DNA of 64,000 bases. It comes from Trichaptum fuscoviolaceum (lineage: Eukaryota; Basidiomycota; Agaricomycetes; Hymenochaetales; Trichaptaceae). The notes under the pieces were generated by a model. The model did not search any database. It saw only the letters and a list, made by a program, of their open reading frames with translations, and was not told the origin of the DNA. Positions 46,444 to 55,680 of the stretch are shown here, in pieces (position 1 is the stretch's first letter; every line of letters begins with the position of its first letter). The stretch is from the NCBI GenBank assembly GCA_910574455.1, contig CAJSYZ010000009.1:2497040-2561039 (forward strand). Direction: 5' to 3'. The position numbers and the translations under genes were made by a program.

Positions 46444-47157
46444 GTCTAGCGAACCCTTTGATATCAAATGTATAATAGAGCAATCAAGCGTGCCTTCTGC
46501 GATTCCTTCTTCTTCTTTCGTATCTTTGTCATGCGCTGTATCTGTATCATTCTGTAAGCTTACATTTTTGTAATATAATGAAGTTTTCCATGAAATATGT
46601 CTACGGCAACGAGTATCAGTACATTGGTGATCGCCGGATATATTATATCTAATCATCTTACATATATCTGTGGGGGCCTTGTGTAGATCAGGGACAGGTA
46701 ATCCATCTAGATTCCTTGCACGTGCAAGAGGTGAATATGGTGGACGTCTGTCTATAAATAGACCTTGACTCTATGATCCCCACACCGCAGCTTTCCTAAT
46801 GCCTAATCCTCTAAATTCTAAATTGAAATAGCTTCCGCTGGTCAGCTCCTTGACAAGATAGGCTACATTGACTGATAGTGGCTTACTTTTCATTACAAAC
46901 AAATCTATTTTCAACTGCTGGACCTTTGTTTCATGCAGGGCATCTATTCCGTACATTTGGCGGAAACTTAGATTGCTCCACTTTTCAACCATCATATCTG
47001 TTCTTCACCTTATCAGGGTTCACACTGACATCCTTTCACGAATATTATGTTTATAAAATATCGCCAATTTGCAGTCTATTGTTTGGTCCCGGACCGCTCT
47101 ACATTGGAACGCTATTCATATCACTTCTATATGCCTCATACTCCTCGTCTTCAACCT
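46444..47157. other. spacer between convergent cargo genes
   Basis: A TATAAATA sequence at 46753-46760 (plus strand) has no supported gene downstream. A 99-codon plus-strand frame (46878-47177) overlaps the end of the next gene and is doubtful. Confidence 0.4.
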
Positions 47158-49911
47158 TCACACTTTCATATAGTTAGCGATGTACCGCGCCGCTAGCCCT
47201 CGAGAAGCCTTGTAAAGGCGCTTCGTTTCCATTTCACATCTCAACGCATTTCTCCACTTAGTAGAGGTTAGTGGATTATAACCTTTGTCTAATATGTCCG
47301 AGCGCCGTGACTGGAACCATTGCTCGCAGCGGGGTGTCCAGACACCTAAATTTAAACCACTTTCTTCAAATTTGTTGAAAGTCGGCCACCACGATGTCTC
47401 AGTCGGCGCTGCAGTGTTGGACGCTGTGTTGAACGGCCGTTAGTATTGTTCACCCCACATGATGTCGAACAGTCACTCACTTTCCAACCGATACAAGCCC
47501 ACATATGTGGCTAACTCCTCCAATGACATATCGTCATCGAAATACTCTCGCGTTACGCCGTCAATGACAATGGCGACTCGCACGACTTTTCCTGCCGCAT
47601 CCCATACTGGCCCATCCAACACAGCGAATTCATCGACCAGACCCTCTGCCAAACGCGATATTACACCCCCTCGTTTCACAACTGCTCGAGCGATCCTCTC
47701 GTCCTGGACAAGCTTCTTTTTCACAGCTTCATAGGCGACGTAGTCGGTGAGATCGAGAACGTGTCCTATCGGCCTTGGGCCCAGTCCAATTCGCGTACCT
47801 AGGAAATTCTCAACTTTGGGCAGAGTTCGTCCCTCGTTCTCTTTACTGATGCCCGGGATAGGCCTTAGCGTGTAGAAAGGGGTTTTTGTGCTAATAAAAT
47901 CGCGAGCGAGCTCTGTAAGAGATGTGGGCATGGAACGCATGCACCGCACAGCCGTACAAGGATCTCTCACTGCCAAGACCCAATCCGGATTCCTTTCTTC
48001 TTCGACGTGTTGTATGATGTATAACATGGTACCCATGTAGACTGCTTCCTGTATACGAACGGTAGAACGGCGATGCCCTAAGAACATCCGATTGTCTGGG
48101 TATAGATCACATAGTACGCTTGGAACCTCGCAGATGTTCACATCTGCATGCCCGACTGCATCAAGGTACATGACATATTGGATGACACTTGCTTCTGCTC
48201 CTGATGCCAATTTGTAGACCGGAGTTACGAAACCATCGCCTATGATGCGAAGAGCCTTCTGCAACTTGATCGGTGGTTTGGGAAACGTCTCGTATTTAGA
48301 ACCAGAGACGTAAGCATACCCGAACTGAAGCGTGATCAGTTCCAGTGCATCCATCACATTTTCGCCTAGATCACATTTGCCACGCGTTTCGATATCGTCC
48401 TGGGTGAACGAATTTGTGGCAAGCAATCGTTCGTCCAACTCGACTTCAACTCCATCCTTCGTGAGCCAACCAGTTGAAGTGACATTTGATTGTTCATCAT
48501 ATTCAAGCAGGTAATCGTCATATTCTTCGTCAATATCATGGGGTATAGTGTTTGGGTCCAATTCAAGACATAACTCCCATTCGTTTTCCACGCAGTTGTA
48601 CCATCGATGGCTGTCAGCGAACATGTACCAGGCCTGCTCCACGTTAGCTCTGTTGACTCGCGAACGGACAGGTCGCTGGCACTCATCCCTGTCCCATTCG
48701 TATACAATTGCTCCTCGCACTCCTGGACATTTAAATGCCTTCGCCGCCTCTTGACGTTGCTTCCACTTGTGGATTTTCCCTTCGTCCGCTTTGCACATTG
48801 CATTTTCAATGAGGATCTTTTTCATTTTAATCCATTCGTGAATGTCAATGTGGGGAGCTGTCAATGGTGGATACGCTGTGTTGGATGTCTCTTGTTCCGT
48901 TGGCTGGGACGTAACACATTCTACTTCGTTCACGTCTTCGACCTGAACCTCGTTCGTTTCAACCTCCTCAGAGTTCTTCGGCATGTTGAATGGGAGGGGC
49001 TTTGGAGGAACAGGTGGCGTTTTCGGTGGTGACAGCCATGCCTTGGCATCCGATATTTCCTTCTCGCTAGGACCATACATTTCCATCAGTTCCGGATTCC
49101 ACGTGAATGGGAGAGCGTTGTATGGACCCGTTCCCCATTCTATCCATACGGGAACGTTCGATAGAATGAGGGCGGGGAGCTTCGAACTGTACAACCATTC
49201 TTTCGGGTTTCGCAGTATGAGTCCTGATCGTCGAATTCCAAAGTCGCAAATGGAGGACATGCGAAGTTCGTACACCCACGCGTCATGCACCCCTGCCTTC
49301 TCTATCAAAGTCTCTATCCACGATTTGTCTAGAATGGGTTCCAAGTCCACTCCAGGTGCATAGAACTCCCATAGTGTCTTGCCTCGATGAAGGATTGCTG
49401 CCCACGCAGCGTGAGCAATGAGAGGCTGGAACGCATCCCTGGATCGTTGGATTGCGACTCGAGCCGCATGTGGCGAGGCGTATGATTCCATGTATCCTTG
49501 TAGATGGGGAGGAGCAGGGAATCTGTACTCTAATGGAACCATTGGTCGTGTCGTATTCTTCAATAGACAAAGCGCGACACCCATTAATGCTTGTTCTAGG
49601 GATCGCCAACGCGCAGCAAGCGTCCGATCCAAATGATATCGAGAGCCGATCTGGACGACAGGGAAATGTTCAATAGTTTGGGAGAGGCGTCCAAGAATAG
49701 CACCGGAGTAGTCCGGAGCTGCCGGAGTCGCACATAGATAGGGCAGTTCTCTAGATTCGTATACTGGCAGATGCAACCGTCGCAAAGGAGGTGTATGCCT
49801 CGGATCAATACGAGATGTGAACGGTCCTATGGCGTTGTATGCAATGACTATATTGCCGTCGATTCGCATGACATGTCGCCTAGTCGTGAACTCTTTTTCC
49901 CAGGTCGCCAT
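47158..49911 (-). CDS. 893-aa protein of an uncharacterised fungal family
   Basis: This resembles large hypothetical proteins that I recall as common in agaricomycete genomes; no function is known to me. The main exon (49911-47481) and a terminal exon (47408-47158), separated by a 72-nt intron, sum to 2682 nt. The start MATWEKEFTTRRHVMRIDGN at 49911 is preferred; an upstream in-frame ATG would add 5 residues. Recognisable family-type segments are YESRELPYLCATP, IEHFPVVQIGSRYHLDRTLA and RSRDAFQPLIAHAAW in the first 200 residues. An acidic central linker (EEVETNEVQVEDVNEVEC) follows. The terminal exon contains TSWWPTFNKFEESGLNLG, WTPRCEQWF and STKWRNAL. No catalytic motif was identified. A minus-strand TATA box lies about 240 nt upstream. 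The long frame is intact. Confidence 0.75.
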
Positions 49912-50152
49912 GTATGAAGAGAGCAAATTTCACTAACGACAGCCCGTACCATAGAATTGTGAGCGAATGATAGACATTAAAGAATCCTGAACTGCTTACC
50001 TGCGTCAGAAAGATGGTATCTGGGATGTAGTTCTGGGCGGACGCATAAAAAGGTCTATGGTCAGCAGATGGATGATGGATGCAAAAAACGAACACGTACG
50101 CTCTGAGAAATGAAATCGAACCATTCCCAAATCGGTGTTCAGCCCTCTAGTC

Positions 50153-50162
50153 TATTTTTATA
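50153..50162 (-). promoter_or_regulatory. TATA box upstream of the 893-aa gene
   Basis: TATAAAAATA on the minus strand, about 240 nt upstream of the ATG at 49911 and downstream of the remnant of the preceding gene. The role is inferred. Confidence 0.45.
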
Positions 50163-50390
50163 GCGCGCCTCTGCGGAAATGCTGATGTCTTGATGCACAC
50201 AATGCACAACGAAAGACCTTTCATATTTGAGGATGAAACAGGCAACGGTGAGATCATCAGTCTATGATACATGGAGAACTTCTATATACATAGATATAAA
50301 CATACTTCGAGTGTCCGATAGTCTGTATTAAAACTGGAGTGAGCAAGAATAGAACCAAGTAACGACGACAACACGAGAGAACAAAATATT

Positions 50391-50452
50391 TCAACGGAAT
50401 AAAATCGAGCCATTTTTAAGAGGATGATCTCGAAAGTACCACTTTTGAGCCG
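50391..50452 (-). pseudogene. separated 3' end of the H3-mimic/PHD gene
   Basis: Directly beyond the left edge of the Ngaro-like insertion, the minus strand continues the reading frame that is broken at 55681, for about 20 codons (starting AQKWYFRDHP), to a TGA at 50391-50393. This places the insertion in the last exon of that gene, about 60 nt before its stop. Confidence 0.65.
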
Positions 50453-50656
50453 ACTCACTGGGGCTCCAGGTCTTCTTCTTTGAGAACATGTATTAAGTGT
50501 ATAATTAAAACAGCCTATTTATTACATTAGAAGGTTCACCCCAAAGTGGGTGAGGGCTCAGCGAAAGTAGGGCCATGTTTGAGTCGTCTCAAAGCATACG
50601 GCTCCGCCCTACTTTTGCTGGCTCTGTGTTGCGCCGCGGGTGGACGACGCTCACCC
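50453..50656 (-). repeat. split direct repeat B2
   Basis: 204 bp, starting ACTCACTGGGGCTCCAGG and ending GACGCTCACCC on the plus strand. It appears the same as 50844-51047 (B1) and forms the 3' terminus of the retrotransposon. Confidence 0.92.
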
Positions 50657-50696
50657 GAGGCGTGCAGGTGAACCATGCTAGGAGAGGGTGGGTGGG

Positions 50697-50843
50697 TGCA
50701 GCTTGAGAGTCCGATAGTTGTAGTGAGTGCGAGAGATGCGATGGCAAGTGGTGCAGCATCGCGCGACGCGCGATGCCAGCCTGAGTGCTCTCACGTGACC
50801 CTCCGCTTTGGTGAGTCGTTGGACTCCTTTCTGAGTCCTTTCG
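50697..50843 (-). repeat. split direct repeat A2
   Basis: 147 bp from TGCAGCTTGAGAGTCC to GAGTCCTTTCG on the plus strand, matching 55534-55680 (A1). It directly abuts B1, the junction expected after integration from a circular intermediate. It includes the palindrome CGCGCGACGCGCG-like tract near 50760. Confidence 0.92.
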
Positions 50844-51047
50844 ACTCACTGGGGCTCCAGGTCTTCTTCTTTGAGAACATGTATTAAGTGTATAATTAAA
50901 ACAGCCTATTTATTACATTAGAAGGTTCACCCCAAAGTGGGTGAGGGCTCAGCGAAAGTAGGGCCATGTTTGAGTCGTCTCAAAGCATACGGCTCCGCCC
51001 TACTTTTGCTGGCTCTGTGTTGCGCCGCGGGTGGACGACGCTCACCC
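50844..51047 (-). repeat. split direct repeat B1
   Basis: 204-bp internal copy of B2. The end of the tyrosine recombinase frame (stop at 50927) lies inside it. Confidence 0.92.
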
Positions 51048-52297
51048 AAACTCTCCGGCCGAGCCGCAGCCGAAGAACACCCGCGGCTCCCCAACTGAGA
51101 AGGCTCGGGTGTAATTGTGGCAAACCGGACATGGCGAGGAATGATGAAAGAAAGGTTTCGCCAGTATCGAAGAAAAGAATCAGAGGTCCATCGACCATGG
51201 GTACGAATGATGTCGGGGCTGATACCATATGAAAGGAGATGGGTAGCACCACCAATGCGGAATGAGTGACCAGTAGTGTGAGAGAAACCATGAAGAGACC
51301 ATATGGAGTTGCATCTGGAGAGAAATAGTTGTTTATCGAGGGTGGAAGACCCGGTGGGTGAAGAGAATGAGAAAAGAGTGTCGTTTGGAGCAGAGAAATT
51401 TAGAGACAGGTGAAGTTTCATCATGTGTATAGGGTCGAAAGGCTTTTCTTGAGGGCTTATGATGATCTGCTGACCCTGCCAGCCTTTAGTTTTGGTCCAT
51501 GGTAAGTTGAGCACGAAAGAATCATTGACGGAAGGAAGAAAGGCTTGTTTGCTGGGCAGGCGTGATAGAGAGCCAGTTGAAGCAATTGGTAATAATTCTC
51601 CTAATCGGGCCAGACCCCAAAAGGCAAGGAGTGCGCAAGCAAGTACAGCGCAGTCCTCGGGGTTTTGATGCGACAAGTTATCAAGAAGGATATGTAGCAT
51701 GTCAAGGGTGACAGGTTTACGAGGTGGTGTGGATTGTGTGTTGACAGTAGAACGTGCTAATATGGTGAGACGCTCCGAGCGGTGGAAGTCAAAGCCGTTG
51801 GCAATGTGCCAAGCTCGGATACCCGACAGGATGTTTTTAATGGTGTTGCGCGTGAGGGATTCGGCCAAGTGAGCCGTGAAGGCACATAAGAGGTATTCAT
51901 TTGCAGGAAATATTAGTGAATGGTGAATGTTGTGTCTGTGACAGAAGTGCAGGTATTTGTTGATGCCAGTTGTGTAATTTTTGATTGTAGCTGGAGCCCA
52001 TGCACGTGAAAGGGCATTGTCAATTGATTCTTGAAAGGAATTGGGCCAAGTGGACTGATTAGCCGCAACAAAGGCCGGTATGGAGAATGGTCGAGCATTG
52101 TGTGGTTGAGCTGCACTGGTAATGAAGTTGTTATTACTGGTTTTGCGAAGGGACTTATCATATGAAGCAATTGCAATGGCTGAGAATGAGGGCCAGGAAT
52201 TGGACATGACGGAAGTTGTTGAAGAGGTAAGCGGGCAACGAAATAAGCGTGAGGGTAAGTTGCCGTGTTGAAGTGGCTGACCTTGTGCAGCTGACAT
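50927..52297 (-). CDS. retrotransposon tyrosine recombinase
   Basis: A 456-aa frame encoding the integration enzyme of the Ngaro-like element. The core-binding part is near WAPATIKNYTTGINKYLHFC. The catalytic domain has the first Arg in FWGLARLGELLPI, then TTGHSFRIGGATHLLSYGIS (HxxR), and HGRWTSDSFLRYWR, which supplies the His/Trp position and the tyrosine nucleophile. It would join the circular cDNA to target DNA without a DDE integrase. The first ~60 residues overlap the region just downstream of the RT stop. The carboxyl ~70 residues run into repeat B1 and are Arg/Ser/Ala-rich. Confidence 0.92.
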   Translation of the reverse strand: MSAAQGQPLQHGNLPSRLFRCPLTSSTTSVMSNSWPSFSAIAIASYDKSLRKTSNNNFITSAAQPHNARPFSIPAFVAANQSTWPNSFQESIDNALSRAWAPATIKNYTTGINKYLHFCHRHNIHHSLIFPANEYLLCAFTAHLAESLTRNTIKNILSGIRAWHIANGFDFHRSERLTILARSTVNTQSTPPRKPVTLDMLHILLDNLSHQNPEDCAVLACALLAFWGLARLGELLPIASTGSLSRLPSKQAFLPSVNDSFVLNLPWTKTKGWQGQQIIISPQEKPFDPIHMMKLHLSLNFSAPNDTLFSFSSPTGSSTLDKQLFLSRCNSIWSLHGFSHTTGHSFRIGGATHLLSYGISPDIIRTHGRWTSDSFLRYWRNLSFIIPRHVRFATITPEPSQLGSRGCSSAAARPESLGERRPPAAQHRASKSRAEPYALRRLKHGPTFAEPSPTLG

Positions 52298-52327
52298 AGG
52301 TAGTACATTGTATATCTATACTAGTAG

Positions 52328-54020
52328 TTACAAGCGAAGCAACAATGAGTCTAAGCTGGAGTCGAGAGGTATGTGAATGTTAAGTCGAGAAGAAAGAGGC
52401 GGGAGATTACCACGCGAAATGGGATCTGCGGGATTGTTTGAGCTTGTAATGTAGGTTGCAGAGAGAAAATTTGAATGCGAAAAGAGAGTGGCAAAGAAGC
52501 GTGATAACGAAGCATTTTGGTGAATGCCTTTTGAATGGCCTGAATTTATAGCACCAATTACACCCTGATTGTCGGAAACAACAAGGAAATGAGAATGGGA
52601 AGGAAATAAAAGGGATAAAGCAGTGACAGCAAGTTCAATTGCAACCATTTCGCCCCATCCAATGTCGCGACCATTTGCGAGAGCGGAAGGGGTGAATTTC
52701 CATGCAGCCCATTTATTATCAATAAGAATACCTATGCCGAAAGATGTGGAAGCGTCAACAAAAATGGAGGTAGACAATAGAGGAGGAGGGCATGCAACTT
52801 GACGGCCAACAAAGTAGTGTGATAGTTCCGATGACCACCATGTGAGCTCGTTGTGAAGAGAAAAGTTGATTGTCCGAGAAGCAAAGGGGTTGTTTGAGTG
52901 AGCAAAACTTGCGATGAAGCGGTTGAGGTGTAGGAGGCGAGACCGGCCATGAGGGACAACTAGACAGCAGTGGTTTAGAGTGCCGGAGAGTTGCTGGGCA
53001 TCTTTGAGTGTGTGTTTGGAACCAGGAGGCCAGTGAGAAAGTCGTTTGAGATATTTGAGCTTCTTGTCTTCGGGAATTTGTACAGAGCGAGCCTTTAGAT
53101 TCCAGAGAAAACCAAGATATTTGAAGGTTGAGCTGAAGTCATGGTGCTTTGGTATAGACCAAGGCCAACCTAGTTCTGTAGCAACGTTGAAAAGTAGGGA
53201 AGCATCAAAGGCATAGCAGAAGTGAGGACCGTCATTAGTGGGGTAACGAGCAACAATGAGGTCATCAACCCATTTGAGGATGAGGTCAACACCACGTGAC
53301 AAGCAGATGGCAACAAAGGCATCAGCCACATGACCAAAAAGGCCACATGCAGACGCAGACCCAAACGGAGCACAGTGGTCAACGTAAATTTGCTCTTCCC
53401 AAGATATGCAGAAGTGGGGTTGGTCGTTAGGGTGAATAGGAATGATCCGGTATGCATTTTCGACATCAAAGACAGCGACTTCAGTACCAATTGGGCAGCG
53501 GGACACGAAGTAATAGCACTGGGGAAAGGTCCCCCATTCACACGGAAAGTCATCAGGAGAGATTTCGGAGTTGACAGAGGTAATATGAGGGTCATTGCGA
53601 GGAAACGATAGATCCTGGATCAAGCGAAATTTGGACGAATTAGGTTTGGGGACAACACCTAGAGGAGCTGTTTTGAATGGGCCAATGAGTCGGAGAAGTT
53701 CTTGAGGGGAGTAAGGACCCGAATAACGGTGTAGACGAAGTTCGTTTGCGATATGCTCAGTGACAAATTGCGAATGTTGAGTGGCAGAGGCATGGTTGGG
53801 AGGAATGAAAGTGTTGGCGATCGCAGATGAAACGCCAGTGCGGAAACCATAGCGTAAGCCCGTTGGGACATTGGGAAAGGAGAGTAATAAATTGTGTTGC
53901 TGCAGTGCATTTTGCCATGCAGTCCATGGCAACGGAGTGGTGATGGTGAGAATGTCATGCAGAGCAATGTCGTGCGGCATGAGAGGTGCGGCCGCAGACT
54001 GTGCATGCGTGGACTCGGGT
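52328..54020 (-). CDS. retrotransposon reverse transcriptase-RNase H
   Basis: Pol of the Ngaro-like element. The frame is open from 54583, but above about 54020 it overlaps Gag in another frame, so I take the coding start near there (PESTHAQSAAAP). RT motifs in order: VPKPNSSKFRLIQDLSFPRN, EVAVFDVENAYRIIPIHPND (first catalytic Asp), YVDHCAPFGSASACGLFGH, and LILKWVDDLIVARYP with the VDD form of the active-site box. RNase H follows with TSIFVDASTSFGIG, GEMVAIELAVTAL, VVSDNQGVIGAINSG and NPADPISRG. No protease is seen. Expression probably depends on frameshifting or reinitiation after Gag. Confidence 0.9.
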
Positions 54021-55518
54021 ACATCTATCACAGGAGGAAGGGTTGTTGTTCCATTTGAAGCAGATTTGCTTGTCGCCAGTGGGCGGTAGCCAGTTGCCCG
54101 TGGGGCCTTTGCGAAGGTATGTTCGAGTTGCACGGCAGTCTCGGCTGGTATGGCCTTCTTTGCCACAGACAATGCAAAACTCTGACTTTGCGTTGGTAAT
54201 GCCGCGTGGCGGCGAACGAGGGGCGGGCCCGGCTGAATAGCTTTGCGGACGAAAGGACTGAGATGATGATCCTCGGGAGGTCTGTGTATTGCGATCCATT
54301 GCCGTGAAGAGGTACTGTCGTTCATAATGCTGGAAGACATTTGTGTACCAGCGACTGATTGTGACTTCTCGCTGCACAAACATCTGTCGCATGTGGATGC
54401 AATACGACAGAAGCATGGGGAAATGATCCTGGAATTGCGAGTGCTTCTGGACAAGAGTGAAATGTGTTTGGAAGTCGTCCGCAATCTGGTTACGGTTGGG
54501 CCGTGAACAGAATAAACGGATGCATTTGACGAGATTATCCGAGGCTTGGTAGTAACCGAGGATATCCAGGTATTTCTCTCCATCGGTTGAGGCAGGTTTC
54601 TGAACGACCGAAAACTGACCTGGTGCGTCAGACGAAGCTATGAGAGTCTGGTGAGAGACAGGATCACGCTGAAATGTTGATATAGCTGATTTTGTGAGGT
54701 GATGTAGGGCAATATGAGTGACAAAGCCGTTGCGAAGAGCAGTTATAACATGATTAGGATAGTTGGTAACAGAGGGATTGAGGTTGCCATGTTCATCTAG
54801 GTCGTCAGGTAGTGACCCTATTGGCAATACAAAGTGGTTATTGCGCACACGACCCGGGGAGACAGGTCTCAGTTGAGGTGATGGTTCACGAGGAGGAGGC
54901 ACCAGAGGTTCAGGGTTAACTATGGCGGCAAAGGGCAATAAGTGACTGATATTAGAATTGATAATGACAAGGTAATTGGCTATGGCTGCAATGGCTATGG
55001 CTATGGCAATGGCTATGGCTGCAATATTGGCTATGGCAATGGCTGAGTAGCTTACCTGGATCAAGATCACGCAGTGGCTCGGGGTGTTGACGATGATGCT
55101 CAAATAAGTCGGCAATTCCGCGTAGTAAAGCAGCACGTCGTTCTTCACCAGCTTCATTGTAAAGCATGAGGTGGTCTTCATTATACAGATCCCTAAGAGC
55201 AGGTACAAATTGAGGGGGAATTGGATGCAAAAGCACGGGTGGCACAATGGCGGGTGGCACGGGTGGCATAGCCGGCTGAGGTGGATTTTCGTCGGGCAGT
55301 TGGTCTGGGTCTCTGCCAGCAGGTGGAGGTTGATTTTCCGGTGGTGCAGGCGGGTCTTGTGGCTGAGGTTGGGGAGGTGCGTTGTCTGGCGACAGTGCGC
55401 GCGAGTTGTCGCGTGAAGCGCGACGTGCTTGAGCAGCGCGGTTACGCGCCCGAGTAGCTGCGGCTTTGAGAGCTCGTGCACGGAAATCGATAGGCTTGCG
55501 AGCTTGTTTCGGGGGCAT
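53955..55518 (-). CDS. retrotransposon Gag-like protein with CCHC zinc knuckle
   Basis: Two exons (55518-55056 and 54919-53955) sum to 1428 nt, encoding 475 aa. The start MPPKQARKPIDFRARALKAA opens a basic region. A long Pro/Gln-rich segment follows. The intron (54920-55055) contains a GGCTAT hexamer repeat, and splicing joins DLDP to VNPEPLVPPPREP in phase. Near the carboxyl end is a zinc knuckle, CIVCGKEGHTSRDC, and a second cysteine/histidine cluster (CDRCTRVHACTVCGRTSH). Its role is RNA packaging. It overlaps the Pol frame. Confidence 0.85.
54978..55044. repeat. GGCTAT hexamer repeat in the Gag intron
   Basis: Interrupted copies of GGCTAT/GGCTGC/GGCAAT lie entirely inside the predicted intron of the Gag gene. 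Confidence 0.85.
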
Positions 55519-55533
55519 AACGCGAAGCAGGAA

Positions 55534-55680
55534 TGCAGCTTGAGAGTCCGATAGTTGTAGTGAGTGCGAGAGATGCGATGGCAAGTGGTGCAGCATCGCG
55601 CGACGCGCGATGCCAGCCTGAGTGCTCTCACGTGACCCTCCGCTTTGGTGAGTCGTTGGACTCCTTTCTGAGTCCTTTCG
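55534..55680 (-). repeat. split direct repeat A1
   Basis: 147-bp 5' terminal repeat of the Ngaro-like element, matching A2 (50697-50843). Its outer edge (CTTTCG) meets the coding sequence of the interrupted gene at 55681. Confidence 0.92.

Larger units (their letters stand above)
50453..55680 (-). mobile_element. Ngaro-like tyrosine-recombinase retrotransposon (5.2 kb)
   Basis: A DIRS-order element coded on the minus strand, with Gag, RT-RNase H and tyrosine recombinase genes in that order. It has split direct repeats in the order A1 - genes - B1 - A2 - B2: A1 55534-55680, B1 50844-51047, A2 50697-50843, B2 50453-50656. This is the arrangement known for Ngaro and PAT elements and differs from LTRs. 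There is no obvious target duplication, as expected for recombinase-mediated insertion. All three reading frames are long and uninterrupted and the repeat pairs look near-identical, suggesting a recent insertion. Confidence 0.9.

Noticed and set aside
46274..46483. Poly-arginine frame
   Set aside because: It is antisense to the CTT microsatellite and overlaps the last exon of the 130-aa gene.
50453..51047. The 204-bp direct repeats as a pair of LTRs
   Set aside because: They are only 391 bp apart with no genes between, and together with the 147-bp repeats they form the A1-B1-A2-B2 pattern of Ngaro-like elements.
50453..55680. Tyrosine recombinase as a Starship-like captain of the large element
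   Set aside because: The recombinase is part of a complete Gag-RT-RNase H-YR retrotransposon with its own split direct repeats, so it belongs to the nested insertion.
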